DNA of 64,000 nt from Diphasiastrum complanatum (taxonomy: Eukaryota > Streptophyta > Lycopodiopsida > Lycopodiales > Lycopodiaceae). Both the position numbers and the translations under genes were made by a program. This document shows, one piece after another, positions 22,501-36,690 of this stretch (position 1 is the first letter of the stretch; each line of letters begins with the position of its first letter). The stretch is taken from NCBI GenBank assembly GCA_029204225.1, contig CM055113.1, forward strand, positions 27,598,592 to 27,662,591, read 5' to 3'. A model generated the notes under the pieces. The model did not search any database. It saw only the letters and a program-made list of their open reading frames with translations, and was not told where the DNA came from.

Positions 22501-23250
22501 GCCACGAGCGGATTGACGGATTCAATAAGAAGACAGCAGGGTGAGATGCGCCTGATTAGGCTGTTATCAGACACCTTAATCTGCAGCTCAAAGCTCAGAA
22601 AAACAGACGGATTCTAGCAAACAAAGACCAAATGGCTGAGGCAGGAAGAAAAGGCTGGGAAACGGTGGGGGCCAGGATCGTGGCGAGCTCAAAATTGACA
22701 GCAATATCGAGAAAATCTGCGAAAATACGAAGAAATCTTTGCTTTCTCTTCCACCATAGCTAGACCTCTATCTATACACAGACACAGAGGAAGGAGCGTT
22801 GGTGGTAAGGTGCACGGGACCTGTTGCGCCCGCCTCCTTAGATGCTCGCCACGCGTCACGCACCATTTGCAAGCATCTGAATGGCTCCTTCTGAAACGTG
22901 TCATAATCGGGATGGGTAGTGAGATTATCCGACGGTCGCGGGCTTTAGATTGGAAGCGTGCTTAGGGTGGGGTAAATAGAGGAAGAGGGACGGCTAGCAT
23001 CTGGGATGTCACGGGCAGACGGTCGGTGTTCCGGGCTGACGGTCGGCAACCGAGAGTTTGCGTCGGTGCGCGTCCGAGAGGTTGGTGAGTGTTGGAGGCT
23101 GTAGGGCTAGGTCCGACACTCGGGCCGACGGTCGGTGACCGCAGCCGATCAGCTGACGATCGGCAGACGTAGTTGACTTTTGTTTGTAATGATAGTTGTA
23201 TGGCATTTGTTTTCTAGGGTGTTGTTGGAATATTTAAATATGCCAGCCAC
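22501..23250. other. GC- and CpG-richer block with repeated GACGGTCGG
   Basis: This block is clearly richer in GC and CpG than its surroundings. GACGGTCGG occurs at 23018-23026, 23038-23046 and 23127-23135, with the variant GACGATCGG at 23155-23163. A 43-codon plus-strand ORF begins at ATG 22632 (MAEAGRKGWETVGARIV). It could be a promoter/first-exon region, for either strand, or a GC-rich transposon end like those at 553 and 18114. I cannot decide between these. Confidence 0.35.
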
Positions 23251-23450
23251 CCCATGGACAAAATATCCCCCCCCCCGGCCTCAACACCCCCGAGGATGAC
23301 ATTTCGGCCAATCTCAGAAGAGTGCAATTTCTTAGAGCCAAGCCCCATTGGAGCATAGCCATATTCTCATCTACATCTCAATGGCAAGCTCGACATCGCT
23401 CTCATCGACCACGGTTGGTGACAGTGCATGCATGTTGCATGTACTGTAGA

Positions 23451-23570
23451 GAGCTGACGATGGGAGCTCTTGAGCTTGGGACCCAGCATGTCATCACACG
23501 CGCATGCACTATACAGAGCTGACAATGAGAGCTCTTCAGCCTCGGACCCAGCATGTCATCACAGGTGCAG
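23451..23570. repeat. Diverged 65-bp tandem duplication
   Basis: GAGCTGACGATGGGAGCTCT at 23451 recurs as gagctgacaatgagagctct at 23516, each followed by GGACCCAGCATGTCATCACA (one mismatch in the first copy). Period is 65 bp, two copies. Confidence 0.8.
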
Positions 23571-24205
23571 TTGGGAATAGGCTCTCCCTTCCAAGGGACC
23601 ATCACATTTCAAATACTTCCACTTCTTTTCAAAAGATAGGCTGATCAGGAATAGTTCCCGAACACAAATTATTTCTTTACGTTGATTTGAAACCCAAAAA
23701 TACGTCAATTGAGCTATGTTAGAAAGGAGCCTCTTGCATACACATCAATTGAGTTGGGTTAGAAAGTGGACTCTTGCATCCTCCTTTCTTCTTAAAGGAA
23801 GAGTCAAGTGTCATTTGAGTTGTGACTAATCCCTTCAATTTGCAAGCATTATCTATATAGTATGGCGTAGTCAACATAAGGTCTTTTCACACACAAGGGG
23901 GCCAAGTCCATTCCATTAAATGGACTTACCACCCACAACTAGACCCCACATTATTTTAGTAGAAATTTTCACATAGGATGGCCTCAATTTGAATTTAGAT
24001 AATTGTGGAAAGGAATCTCATTGGATTACATACCTTTGTACTACAACTTGTCGAGGTAACTAAACATACCTTGGCATGTGCACAACATTATTTTTGACAA
24101 TACCTTATGTGACAATAATAGAGGCCGCTTTTAGGGACCTCAAAGAATGGGAGAAGAGTATTTGGGACCTCTCCCACATACACCCCTCCTATGTGAAAAT
24201 ACCCT
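23571..24205. other. Unassigned spacer
   Basis: No gene or structured repeat recognised. Phrases such as 'caattgagttgggttagaaag' recur loosely around 23.70-23.77 kb. Confidence 0.4.
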
Positions 24206-24309
24206 AAGTCTCGTGAATTCCACTCATGAATTCCAAAGAACATCCAAAGGCAAAGTCAAGTCTCGTGAATTCCACTCATGAATTCCAAAGAACATCCAAA
24301 GGCAAAGTC
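24206..24309. repeat. 52-bp perfect tandem duplication
   Basis: The unit beginning AAGTCTCGTGAATTCCACTC is repeated exactly, 24206-24257 and 24258-24309. A third, decayed partial copy (GGTGAATTTCAAACAACATC) follows to about 24350. Confidence 0.9.
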
Positions 24310-25082
24310 TATATGAGCTGGTGAATTTCAAACAACATCCAAAAGCAAATAAGATATTCCACATTATCACTTTCTCTCACATAACCTAAAACTTATGAAT
24401 GGTCCTTCTCCAAACCCAAATCGCAAAAACAATCATCTAGCTCCAAAACTTGTGAGCTTTGAGGTCCATATTATAATATCGACTTTATTTGAAAAATAAA
24501 TAAATATTTCACATATGATGCTAGTGTAATAAATTTGATTATGCATCACTTAACAAAATAGAGTAAATAAGTCTTCAAGTAAATCGCCAATTTGTCTACT
24601 AGTCATGAGTCTCCTATGCTTTCAAATTATTTTCATCTAAGTTGATTTAACATCTGACAGGTTAAATGACAACCTAGCGTCAACCACACGACATGCATGA
24701 ATATATAAGTTCAATTCTTTCAAATTGTGAGCATCGAGGGTGATTCGACATTTCACAAGTTAAATGGCAAGCTAGCGTCACCCACGCGTCCATGAATGAC
24801 ATGAGTAGTGCATTGGATAAATTGTTATTACTTCATTATATCTAGAACATTGACGTCAGTGGTCCCCCAACGTCACACAAACGCATATTGAACTTAGCAT
24901 GAGGGACCATTTATGATCCTTTGAGTTGTGAAATTTTTTTTGCTAGGGCTCTTATGTAGCTCTAAAAGCTCAACATGCTTAGGATCATGGAGCTAAGTTT
25001 ATGTCATCATGTAAAAAGGTTGCAATACCAAAAGTGGCATGTTCTCAAAGACACGCGTAAAAAATATCAAGAAAGGGGACGG

Positions 25083-25385
25083 GGATTTACCATTCCAGAA
25101 ATAAACTTTAATTTTTGAAACAATCATTTTTTGATATATTTAATCATTTTAAGCTACGCGTGCAACCTAAAAACTTGCTTCATATTAACTTGGCATGTAT
25201 ACTACATTGACAAAATGCCAATGAGGGCTACCATTCCAGAAACAAACATGAATTGTCAAAATGGCATTACTGGATAGATTTAATCATTTAAGCTACACTA
25301 GTTAATTTCCAAAATTCGGTCCCAAAAACTTGCTTCATATCAGATTGACGTGTACACTACCATGACAAAATGCCATCGAGGAGGG
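25083..25385. repeat. Diverged tandem duplication of about 145-160 bp
   Basis: Two units each run from TACCATTCCAGAAA(T/C)AAAC through 'taatcattt...aagctac', 'aaaacttgcttcatat' and a C/TGTGTATACTAC-like stretch to GACAAAATGCCA(A/T). The second starts near 25228. Indels and about 15-25% substitution by eye indicate an old duplication. Confidence 0.7.
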
Positions 25386-25763
25386 CTCGAGCACTTTGTT
25401 TGCTTTTTTCAATTCAACTTTTGACTTCTTGTGATCTTTAAATTAATTTGGTTGCTTGTGGAGAAAAAGGTAAGGTATTTATGTTGGGGTTACCATGAAA
25501 ATTGACCGTTCCACTAATGAGCATTCGGCCTTTGGCAATGTTGTGTATGATAGATTAGTCTAGTGATGAGACAACATATTGATGCGAATAAAGCCTACTA
25601 GTTGTAAGGTGGCCTCTATTGGATACAGTGCAATCTTCAGCTTGCCAAATGAAAGATCAAAAAACAGAAAATACTACTCAAAGAATGGATGGATGAGCAG
25701 ATGCTTTACTATCCATAATGGTGGTGACATAATAAGCTGCCTGATATAGAGTAGTACCGTCAG

Positions 25764-26478
25764 ATGTGGAATCAACTGATTCCATCTCCACATAGAAATA
25801 TGGATAACTGCAAACGAATATGGAAGCACATATTGTCCTACCAACAGGATTATAAGAGAAAAACTTGGATAGGGTCGATTCCTAGCAGTTCCCTACACAA
25901 GTATACGAGGAAGAAATCTATGTACCTAGCGGATGCATACTTTTTGTGGCTTGATGCAAATAAGCTTGAAGACACAGAACACAATTTTTGCACATGGTGG
26001 ACGAGAGATATATTCGCTGAGAACAAACCTAGACAATCACGACAATCAAATGAGAAGGGGTCAGATAGCAACAACATCTCAAAACAAGAAAAAGACAGAG
26101 CCATGCAGATTGATGAAATGCGAAGATAGGCCTATCACTCATCGCAATACTCCATTTCATAATCAAGCTACTGATCAAATTACAGAACAAGTGATCAATT
26201 CTCTACATAGATTTGGAATCTCTCCAAATATGCAACAACAATACTTATAGTGCATAAAAGGAGCTGAAGCAGCACACGATGAAGAATTATTTGAGATATG
26301 GTATGATGTCATTGTGAATCAATCCACAATGGATCAGCAAGCAACAACCACGATACAAACCAAAGAATCTACTGAAGTTGTTGATCCAAGAGATCAAGAT
26401 CAAGATAAAAAAGAAGTAAGGAATGAAGATCATCGTGGTGAAGGGCTGGCTAGTCAACGCGAAGATCAAGATTGTTAG
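25764..26478 (+). pseudogene. Broken ORF of unknown, possibly LTR-element, origin
   Basis: A 121-codon frame (MWNQLIPSPHRNMDNCKRIW..., then WLDANKLEDTEHNFCTWWTR) overlaps a second frame from 25933 that stays open through one TAG (26248-26250), continuing CIKGAEAAHDEELFEIWYDV to a TAG at 26476-26478. The content is Trp- and Lys-rich at first, then acidic and Gln-rich. It stops about 160 bp before an LTR-like block, so it may be the end of a non-autonomous LTR element's coding region. No protease, RT or zinc knuckle is visible and I do not recognise the family. Confidence 0.4.
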
Positions 26479-26635
26479 CAGATTCTAGAGAATCCCCAGA
26501 TGCCGAGCCAAGCTCAAGACACAAGTTATCTCTCACCCATTACCGAGGAGGTCTCAGAAGGAGGAGAGCAGAAGAAGCTGAGAGCCGAGCATGAGAGTCG
26601 AGGAAGTACCAGCTAGGAACACAGTGAGTTATCTA

Positions 26636-27530
26636 TGTGAGCCTACATGGTGTATCCCAAAGAAGGAATGACCATGTAGGAGCTAGTCATGTTTCCTAGG
26701 CTTTGTAAATAAATGTAGAAACCGCCCCCCCCCCCCCTTAAATTAGTTAGAGTGAGCCACCTTTTGATGGTGACCTTTAGTGGAAGGGCAAATTCCACAT
26801 GTAATTTCTAATTTGATGGAATTGCCACTTGGGCTCCACATGGGCAGCCTTCTTACTTATTTAAGGGCCCCCCTCCCTCTCTTGTGAGGGAGCTTTGAAT
26901 GTATTGTCAAGTCTTCTTGAGCAAATAAAGAGGATTCTTCACGAGTTCTTGATGGTTGCTAAGCTCCTTGTTCATGGCAATGTTCTTGAGTGAAATTTCT
27001 ATGAGCATGCTTGAATTCCTTGCATTGTGGATTAACTAGTTTCTTGTTTTCTAGTTTCTTGCTTAGTTCTGGATTATAATTCACTTCTTGTTTATGAAAT
27101 AAAGTAGAAATCGGCATTCAAGTAAACTAAATAGGCTGGTTTGTGGTATAGATCTTGCATACTCTCTTATAGCCCAGTTCTTGATTGTTCTTGAGCAATC
27201 TAAGCATCAAGAAATGAGTGTTTCTTGATTCTTAGACTGTTAAATGCTACTAGGAATCTAGTTTCTTGTTTCTTGAATCTTGTTTCTTGTTTCAGTAGTT
27301 AATCTTGTCTTTGATTATTTTCTGATTCAGTAGATAGTGGTAGGATTGCTCCCTGTTCTAAAATGTTGATCCTCTTGAGCTAAAGATGGTTACATGGCTA
27401 GTTTCTGCATGTAGTTGAGCATCGGAACTATGTCTCCCACTGACAGGCTAGGAAATCCATGTTGAAATCGGAGTAACGCTTCCGCTTGTAACTGTTCTAA
27501 TAAGAAGAAAAACCATAAAGAACCGTAACT
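26636..27530 (+). repeat. LTR-like block (possible solo LTR)
   Basis: Starts near TGTGAGCCTACATGG. It contains an inverted pair CCTACATGGT/ACCATGTAGG (26642-26651, 26671-26680), a run of C at about 26727-26738, a TATA-like CTTATTTAAGGG near 26855, AATAAAGAGG as a possible poly-A signal near 26924, and then stretches rich in 'tttcttg'. These are LTR-style promoter and terminator features, but no partner LTR or target duplication was found, and the right boundary is a guess. Confidence 0.4.
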
Positions 27531-27559
27531 AAACAAGAGGTAAGAAAACACAAGAACCG

Positions 27560-28560
27560 TGTTAAAGATGATAATTCCACATCAGATCGGAAGTTTAACA
27601 TATGCTGGCCAGACTATTTATCATATTTCAACTTGCAACCATCAGATTTGATGAAGGGGCACTACTTCAAATGGTTCAATGAGATGGACTATAAATATTC
27701 AAAGAAGATCTTCGAAAGGTGGTGGTATGTAGAGGTAAGGGACAAAGCCAAAGTAATGCAATGGACAAAGCTTGATCAAAGGAGTGGATGGAACAAGAAA
27801 ACTGAAGAGTCAAGAGCAAGAGACAAATCAAATGGTGTTAGATCCTAAGAATGATCAATTACTAGAAAACTAACAAGATGATTTCTATGAAGATTCTAAA
27901 TCAAGTTGTAATGTCGCAATTTGTTGGTCAGCATATTGATCAACGTTCATACAATGCTCACCTGATGATTTTAAATAGCCATATTTTTTATGGTTGGAAG
28001 ACACAAGCTATGCGGACTCAAAGAAAATCTTTAGAAGAGATGGGGTAGAAAAGGAAAGATATCGAGGAGTGGAAGGAAAAGCAAGAACTTGATAAATTTG
28101 AATGAAAAGAACAAAAAAAACCATTGGTGGAGAACAAGAAGGAAAGTCAACAAAAAAATGATGATGTGGTAAATAGATTGGCAAGACATCAAAGATTTCC
28201 ACCAAGTCGATAACTCTTCATGCCTCCAAAGGAACATCTACAAGAGCTTTTTGACTTCATGTTCATAAACAACCACATTGAGCTATCAAAGCAAAACGTT
28301 CTCCATTGGATGTTGCAGAAGGGGTACACATGGAAGGATGAGCAATCAACGACTAAGGAGGATGAAGCCAACACATCTATATCTCCCAATAAACAAAGTG
28401 TAGAGGAACAAGTGCCAAAAAGGCCAAATCAGAATGAAGCTGAATCAAGTGGGAATGGTTCTCCAGGGTTGTTGCAAGCAAATGCAAGTTGTTTCAGAGA
28501 GAATGAACTTCAACTATGAAATCAGCCACGCAGTGTAGATCTAAACCAAACTGCTTCTGC
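27560..28560 (+). pseudogene. Broken ORFs of unknown family
   Basis: Frame 27633-27848 reads MKGHYFKWFNEMDYKYSKKI and, with its upstream extension (WPDYLSYFNLQPSDL), looks protein-like. A second frame at 28220-28519 starts MPPKEHLQELFDFMF and ends in a Ser/Gln/Asn-rich tail. Between them a Lys/Glu-rich charged stretch carries stops. The style resembles a gag-like or capsid-like protein of an LTR element, but no knuckle or protease motif supports that. Confidence 0.35.
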
Positions 28561-28579
28561 TATTCAAAATTGAACTACC

Positions 28580-31880
<3,301 letters not shown>

Positions 31881-31898
31881 TGGCGCCGTTGTCGGGGA
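31881..31898 (+). promoter_or_regulatory. Primer-binding site, Tat/Athila-type
   Basis: TGGCGCCGTTGTCGGGGA is one base from the TGGCGCCGTTGCCGGGGA motif I know from plant Tat/Athila-clade Ty3/gypsy elements. It differs from the TGGTATCAGAGC sites of the copia elements at 38381 and 45276, so a different element starts here. Confidence 0.75.
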
Positions 31899-32399
31899 GC
31901 GCCACACACTCGTTTCACCGCATAGCTTTCTTACTCTCTTCATCTTTTCCTCTATCTCTCTCTTTCTCTCTCTCATCATTCTTTTTTATCAAAAGAAATC
32001 GAATTTTAAGGGTAGAATAGTGTGAGTAGTGTCAGTTTTTGCCATTTTTTTGTGATTTTTTTGTTTGTTTGCATTGTAGGGAGAGATTGTGAGGTGGGAG
32101 GATCAGATCCAAGCACCCAATGCCTTCGGTAATCCATACAATGCATAAAAATCAGAAAAAAAAAAAGAAAAAAAAAAACTCAAAATCTATTTTGGAGGGA
32201 AAAAGAGAGGCAAAATCTCATCAGATTTTGATTTCTCAAAAACCAGCAAAAACTAACCTTTGCATGACTGGCAGCAGCTCAAGGGTACTGTCCCAGACCT
32301 GCGTAGAAGCCTGCGAAGGTTACCTTCCAATAGATTTGGAAAAAACAAAAAAAAAACCCAAAAAAAACATAAAAATCCTTTGTAAAAATCAAAAAAAAA

Positions 32400-33660
32400 T
32401 TCAAAACTCAAAACTAACCTTTGTAGAGCTCTCTGAAGTTCCATCTCATTGAGACAAGGATACAGAGAAGTCTGCGAGAGTTAGATCCCAAAAAAAATGC
32501 CCCTGTGAAAGTTTCCAAGAGCAAAAAATGGCCTAGAACCTTCTCAGACAACAAATTTTTGAGTTTCCTTGGGAAGTAACCTTCACAGAGCTCTCTGAAG
32601 TTCCATCTCACTGAGACAAGGACACAGAGAAGTCTATGAGAGTTACATCCCAAAAAAAGTGCCCCTGTGAAGGTTCCCAAGAGCAAGAGGTGGTCTAGAA
32701 CCTTCTCAGACAACAAATTTTTGAGTTTCCCTGGGAAGTAACTCTCGTAGCTTGGTAAGCAAGTGGATCTAACTCAGATACAAGCACATACCAGCCTGCG
32801 AAGATTAGTTCCCAGAAAATCTCAAAATTTGGCCAAAAAACCCCCAAAAGAATGTAGTTTTTTCAAGATTTTTTGAGTTTCCTTAGGAAGTAAAACTCTC
32901 AGCTTTGTGGGAACGTGACTCTAACCTAGATACAAGTGCATACCGGTCAACGAGGGTTTGTCCCCAAAAAAATCTTAAAATTTTGCAAAAAGACCCCAAA
33001 AAATGCACTTTTCTCAAGATTTTTTTGAGTTTCCTTGGGAAGTAACTCTTACAGATTGATAAGCAAGTGGATCTAACTAACACACAAGTGCATACCAGTC
33101 TGCAAGGGTTTGTTCCCAGAAGATCTTAACATTTTGCAAAAAAAAAACCCAAAAAAAATGCACTTTTTTCAAGATTTTTTGAGTTTCCTTGGGAAGTAAC
33201 TCTTCCAGCTTGGTTAGCAGGTGAATCTAGCTGAGGTACAAGTGCATACTAGTCTGCGAGGGTTTGTTCCCATAAAAGCTGAAATTTTTGCAAAAAAACC
33301 TCCAAAAATGCACTATTTTCAAGATTTCCTGAGTTTCCTTGAGAAGTAACTTCTGCAGATTTGTGAGCAGGTATATTTGACCTAGATACAAGTGCATACC
33401 AGTATTCAATGGTTTGTTTGTAGAAAATCTTAAAATTTTGCAAAAAAAGACCCCAAAAAATGCACTTTTTTCAAGATTTTTTGAGTTTCCTTGGGAAGTA
33501 ACTCTCACAGCTTTGTGAGCAGGTGAATCTAACCTAGATACAACTGTATACTAGTTTTCAAGGGTCTTTTCCTTGAAAATCTGAAAAATTTGCAAAAAAC
33601 CCCCCAAAAAATGCACTTTTTCCGTGATTTTTTAAGATCTGCAAAGAAGTAACCTTTGCA
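32400..33660. repeat. Tandem array of about 150-bp units in an LTR-element leader
   Basis: GAGTTTCCTTGGGAAGTAAC or a close variant recurs at 32561, 32723, 32875, 33027, 33181, 33331 and 33483, spacing 162, 152, 152, 154, 150 and 152 bp, with a decayed last copy near 33645. Each unit also holds GATACAAGTGCATACCAG and AAAATGCACTTTTTTC. The first two units differ from the rest, sharing CTCTCTGAAGTTCCATCTCA. Tandem repeats in untranslated regions are known for Tat/Ogre-type elements, in line with the primer site at 31881. Confidence 0.9.
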
Positions 33661-34209
33661 AAGAGTTTTGTAAATAGAGCAAACCTAGATCTGACTACTG
33701 TAAAATTTTTGTGAAGATCCAATGGCTATATTTTTAAATATTAAGAAAAAGTGCCAAAAAACTGAGGTTTTTCCATATCCTAACAAACTTGTCCATCCAG
33801 AACTCTTGCAGAACTCACATTGTCTAAGAATGGTCCAAAAAGTCTGATTCACTCAGATCTGAAAAAATCTCAAAAAAGAAAAAAAAAATCACAAAAAACC
33901 AAGAAAAAGGGCTAAAATCACACTATTAGCCAACTGAAACTGATTAGATCTTGTCAAATCTAGATTGCAGTCACATTATCCATCAAGATCCAACATCCCT
34001 GGACTGAATCTCAGATCAAGCCGATCAGTTCCCTCCACATCACCCACTATCCATCCATCATTCTTCTGTCCCATCTCTATTCCATCTCTGCTAAATAAAT
34101 CCATTTTTGTCTCTATTCTCATCCATACTGATCCACCATTTACCAATTCTCTTCTCTCTTTTTTCTTTTCCATCTCCCACAAAAAAAAAAAAAAGAGGTT
34201 GGAACACCA

Positions 34210-35857
34210 GAGTCATTGAGCGAACCTTGAAGCAATTCACCAACAAGCTACTTTGCGACATTCTAGTGCTGAACTATGGAGACCGCCCTTGTAGGATTAT
34301 CGAAATTAAAAAAGTTCCCTGCTGAAACAATCTGAGACTACACCTATCGGATCTATCATCTAGTGAAGGATTGTGATCCCCCGATTCCCCAACAGATCAT
34401 CATGGCAAAATACTATGCTGGGCTGTCCAAACAGATCAAATATGGTATGGAAGAGTTAGCATCCTATGCGTCGCTTGCACAACTTTATAAGGATGCTGCC
34501 TTGATGGAAATCTCACTCGGGAAGAAGGATTTTCCCTATCTAGATGGGGAATCAGAGCAACAAAGGTCGACAACGAGTGATGATCCAACAAGAATGGAAC
34601 CCATGCAAGGCAACAAAGTGCAGCAAGGTCAAGCAAATCAAGTGCAGCAGAAGACCAAGAACCTTGCACTTCAAGCTGTCAGCAAGCTTATGCTCGCTCT
34701 ATTAAGTTTCTTGAAAAGGAAAAATGTACATACTGTTTTGGAAATCATCTGAGTGCAAGATGTCCAATCAAGAATCCTTGACATGATGGACCAAAGGTGG
34801 AGCAGAAGGCTCGACAGCAAGATCCAGCGGTTCAACGGTCAGAAGCAAAATCAAGCCAACAAGAGCTCACCAGAAGGATGGATGTCAGATTGATCCATCT
34901 AAATCATGAGTTTCTTCAACAAACAGTGGCAAGGTAGAAGTTTTGGTTATATCCTCTTGCATATCACCGAATTCAATGGAGGACCATAACATCCTACCAG
35001 ACTATTTTGTGGAAGATCCTAAGGGGAGTCTATTACCGGTGTATGCCTATCAACTTAGAGGTGATGGCATACTGCACTCAGTTAGGTCCTATGGATGCGG
35101 AGGAAAACACCGTCATGCTGAATGTCCACACCGAGGGGATCCGTCAACATTTGATCTCTCATGTTTACAATGCGGAGTTAGTCATCCATGCCGAGATTGT
35201 CCGATGAAAAATTCACAAATAGCCAAGACGCATTTCGCCTATGTAGACCGACATGCACCTGGGGTAACCCTTCCACCTCGAACGTACTACAAAAGAAAAA
35301 TCTTAGTGCCACTGAGTTATGAAATGAGTGACGAAGAGGACAATCTGGCAAAAGTCCCAAAGTACGCAAAGATACCCTCGGGCAAACAAGTAAAACCATC
35401 ACAGAAGACATAGATGGTAGAATCCATCATGCCAATGGTAACTGAGGAAGTCAAGAAATTGGCATCCGATGAAGTCCAACGGATTTTACCAAGTCTCTTG
35501 GCGCAATCACTGCAAAGAATTCTTAGTGATGAAGTACAAAGAGGAATAGCGTCAACAGGGCAACTTGAAGACAATTCAGCACAAGATCCAAGGAAAAGTG
35601 CCATCACGCAGCCTTCAACGAGGAAGTGCAATGACCAAGGGAAGACTAAAGTTGATGATTGTCCCTCAACGAGCAAGATTCAACCAAAGTCTCATTGTTC
35701 CATAATGCAGCAGCCCAAATCAACGCCAAATCTGGGTATATCCATTCTTCAAAGGCCAAATCCAGGGAATCCAAACCCAAATAGGCCTGCAATACCCCAA
35801 GCACCAGCACCTACAATGACAAAGCCTTGTCCTAAATCTTTGATGTTGACTGTTTAG
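34210..35857 (+). pseudogene. gag-like region of Tat/Athila-type element with CCHC knuckles
   Basis: Frame-shifted pieces in order. From about 34.33 kb: DYTYRIYHLVKDCDPPIPQQ, then IIMAKYYAGLSKQIKYGMEE, a capsid-like helical stretch. At about 34.73 kb, in another frame: knuckle CTYCFGNHLSARC. From 34943, in the third frame: SYGCGGKHRHAEC (first Cys replaced by Ser) and CLQCGVSHPCRDC. This last frame stays open to 35857 except for one TAG at 35411-35413, then a charged Ser/Pro-rich tail. All three knuckles have CX2CX3HX4C spacing rather than the usual CX2CX4HX4C. The pol genes are missing: after 35857 the sequence becomes copia RNase H. Confidence 0.65.
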
Positions 35858-35899
35858 AAAAGTCTTCAGGTTATGGCATACCATGAATACCTGGACAGA

Positions 35900-36690
35900 C
35901 AAGTGCAGGGACGGTGCTGACAAATGATGATTGTCCAAAGACTAAGGAAGAGAGAGAACATATGTAGCTCACACCTTATAGGAAGCTGATAGGATCACTG
36001 ATGTACCTTGCGGACAACACACACCTTGATATTGCTTATGCAGTATTCAGGATGAGCCAATTTTGCACAAATCCAGGCTTGACACGTTGGAAGATTGCAA
36101 AACGGATTTCGTAGTATCTTCAAATTATGAGGGATTATGGCTTGTGCTATTGTCGTGATGCAGGTTTCAAGATGCTTTCCTATAGTGATGCTAGCTGGGC
36201 ATCCCTCAAGGACGACTGTAAGAGCATCTCAGGAGGATGCACCATCACATCAGGAGCAGCAGTTTTCTGGGTCAGCAAGAAGCATAGCATTGTGGCCTAG
36301 TCATCCTGCGAAGCAAAGTATGTTGCAGCAACAAAGATGGCCAACGAGATAATTTGGATAAGACAGTTCTTGGACGAATTGGGCGAAACAAGAAACGAGC
36401 CTCTGGTCTTGCAGACGGACAATACCTATGCAATACATCTAACGGAAGATCTCGTGTTCCATTAAAAAACAAAGCACATTGCGATCAAGTACCACTTGAT
36501 CAGAGATCTAATTGAAAAGAAGATGTTGCGACAACCTTCATCAGAATGAAAGACATGGTTGCTGACATCTTCACCAAAGCCTTGGACAAAGGACTTTTTG
36601 AGAGACAGAGGAGCAGTCTCGGGATCGTAAAGCTATCATGCTTTGAGAGGGAGCTGAAGAAACAAAATGTTTCTATTTACAAAGCTTTGC
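35900..36690 (+). pseudogene. copia RT end and RNase H, plus strand
   Basis: Reads YRKLIGSLMYLADNTHLDIAY, RMSQFCTNPGLTRW, SYSDASWASLKDDCKSISGG, VSKKHSIVA, SSCEAKYVAATKMANEIIWI, LVLQTDNTYAIHL and MKDMVADIFTKALDKGLFER, ending LSCFERELKKQNV. Acidic RNase H positions (D in SDASW, E in CEAKY, D in QTDN) are kept, but stops, at least one frameshift and the missing RT make it dead. It is close kin of the minus-strand copy at 28.96-29.62 kb. It abuts the unrelated gag at 34.2-35.86 kb, so a recombination or nested insertion joined them. Confidence 0.8.

Noticed and set aside
32120-32716. ORFs of 63-110 codons across the tandem array
   Set aside because: They follow the repeat period, occur on both strands and contain only repeated low-complexity peptides.
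32400-33660. CRISPR-like regular repeats
   Set aside because: Repeats of about 150 bp without short identical repeats and unique spacers, inside a retroelement leader in plant DNA.
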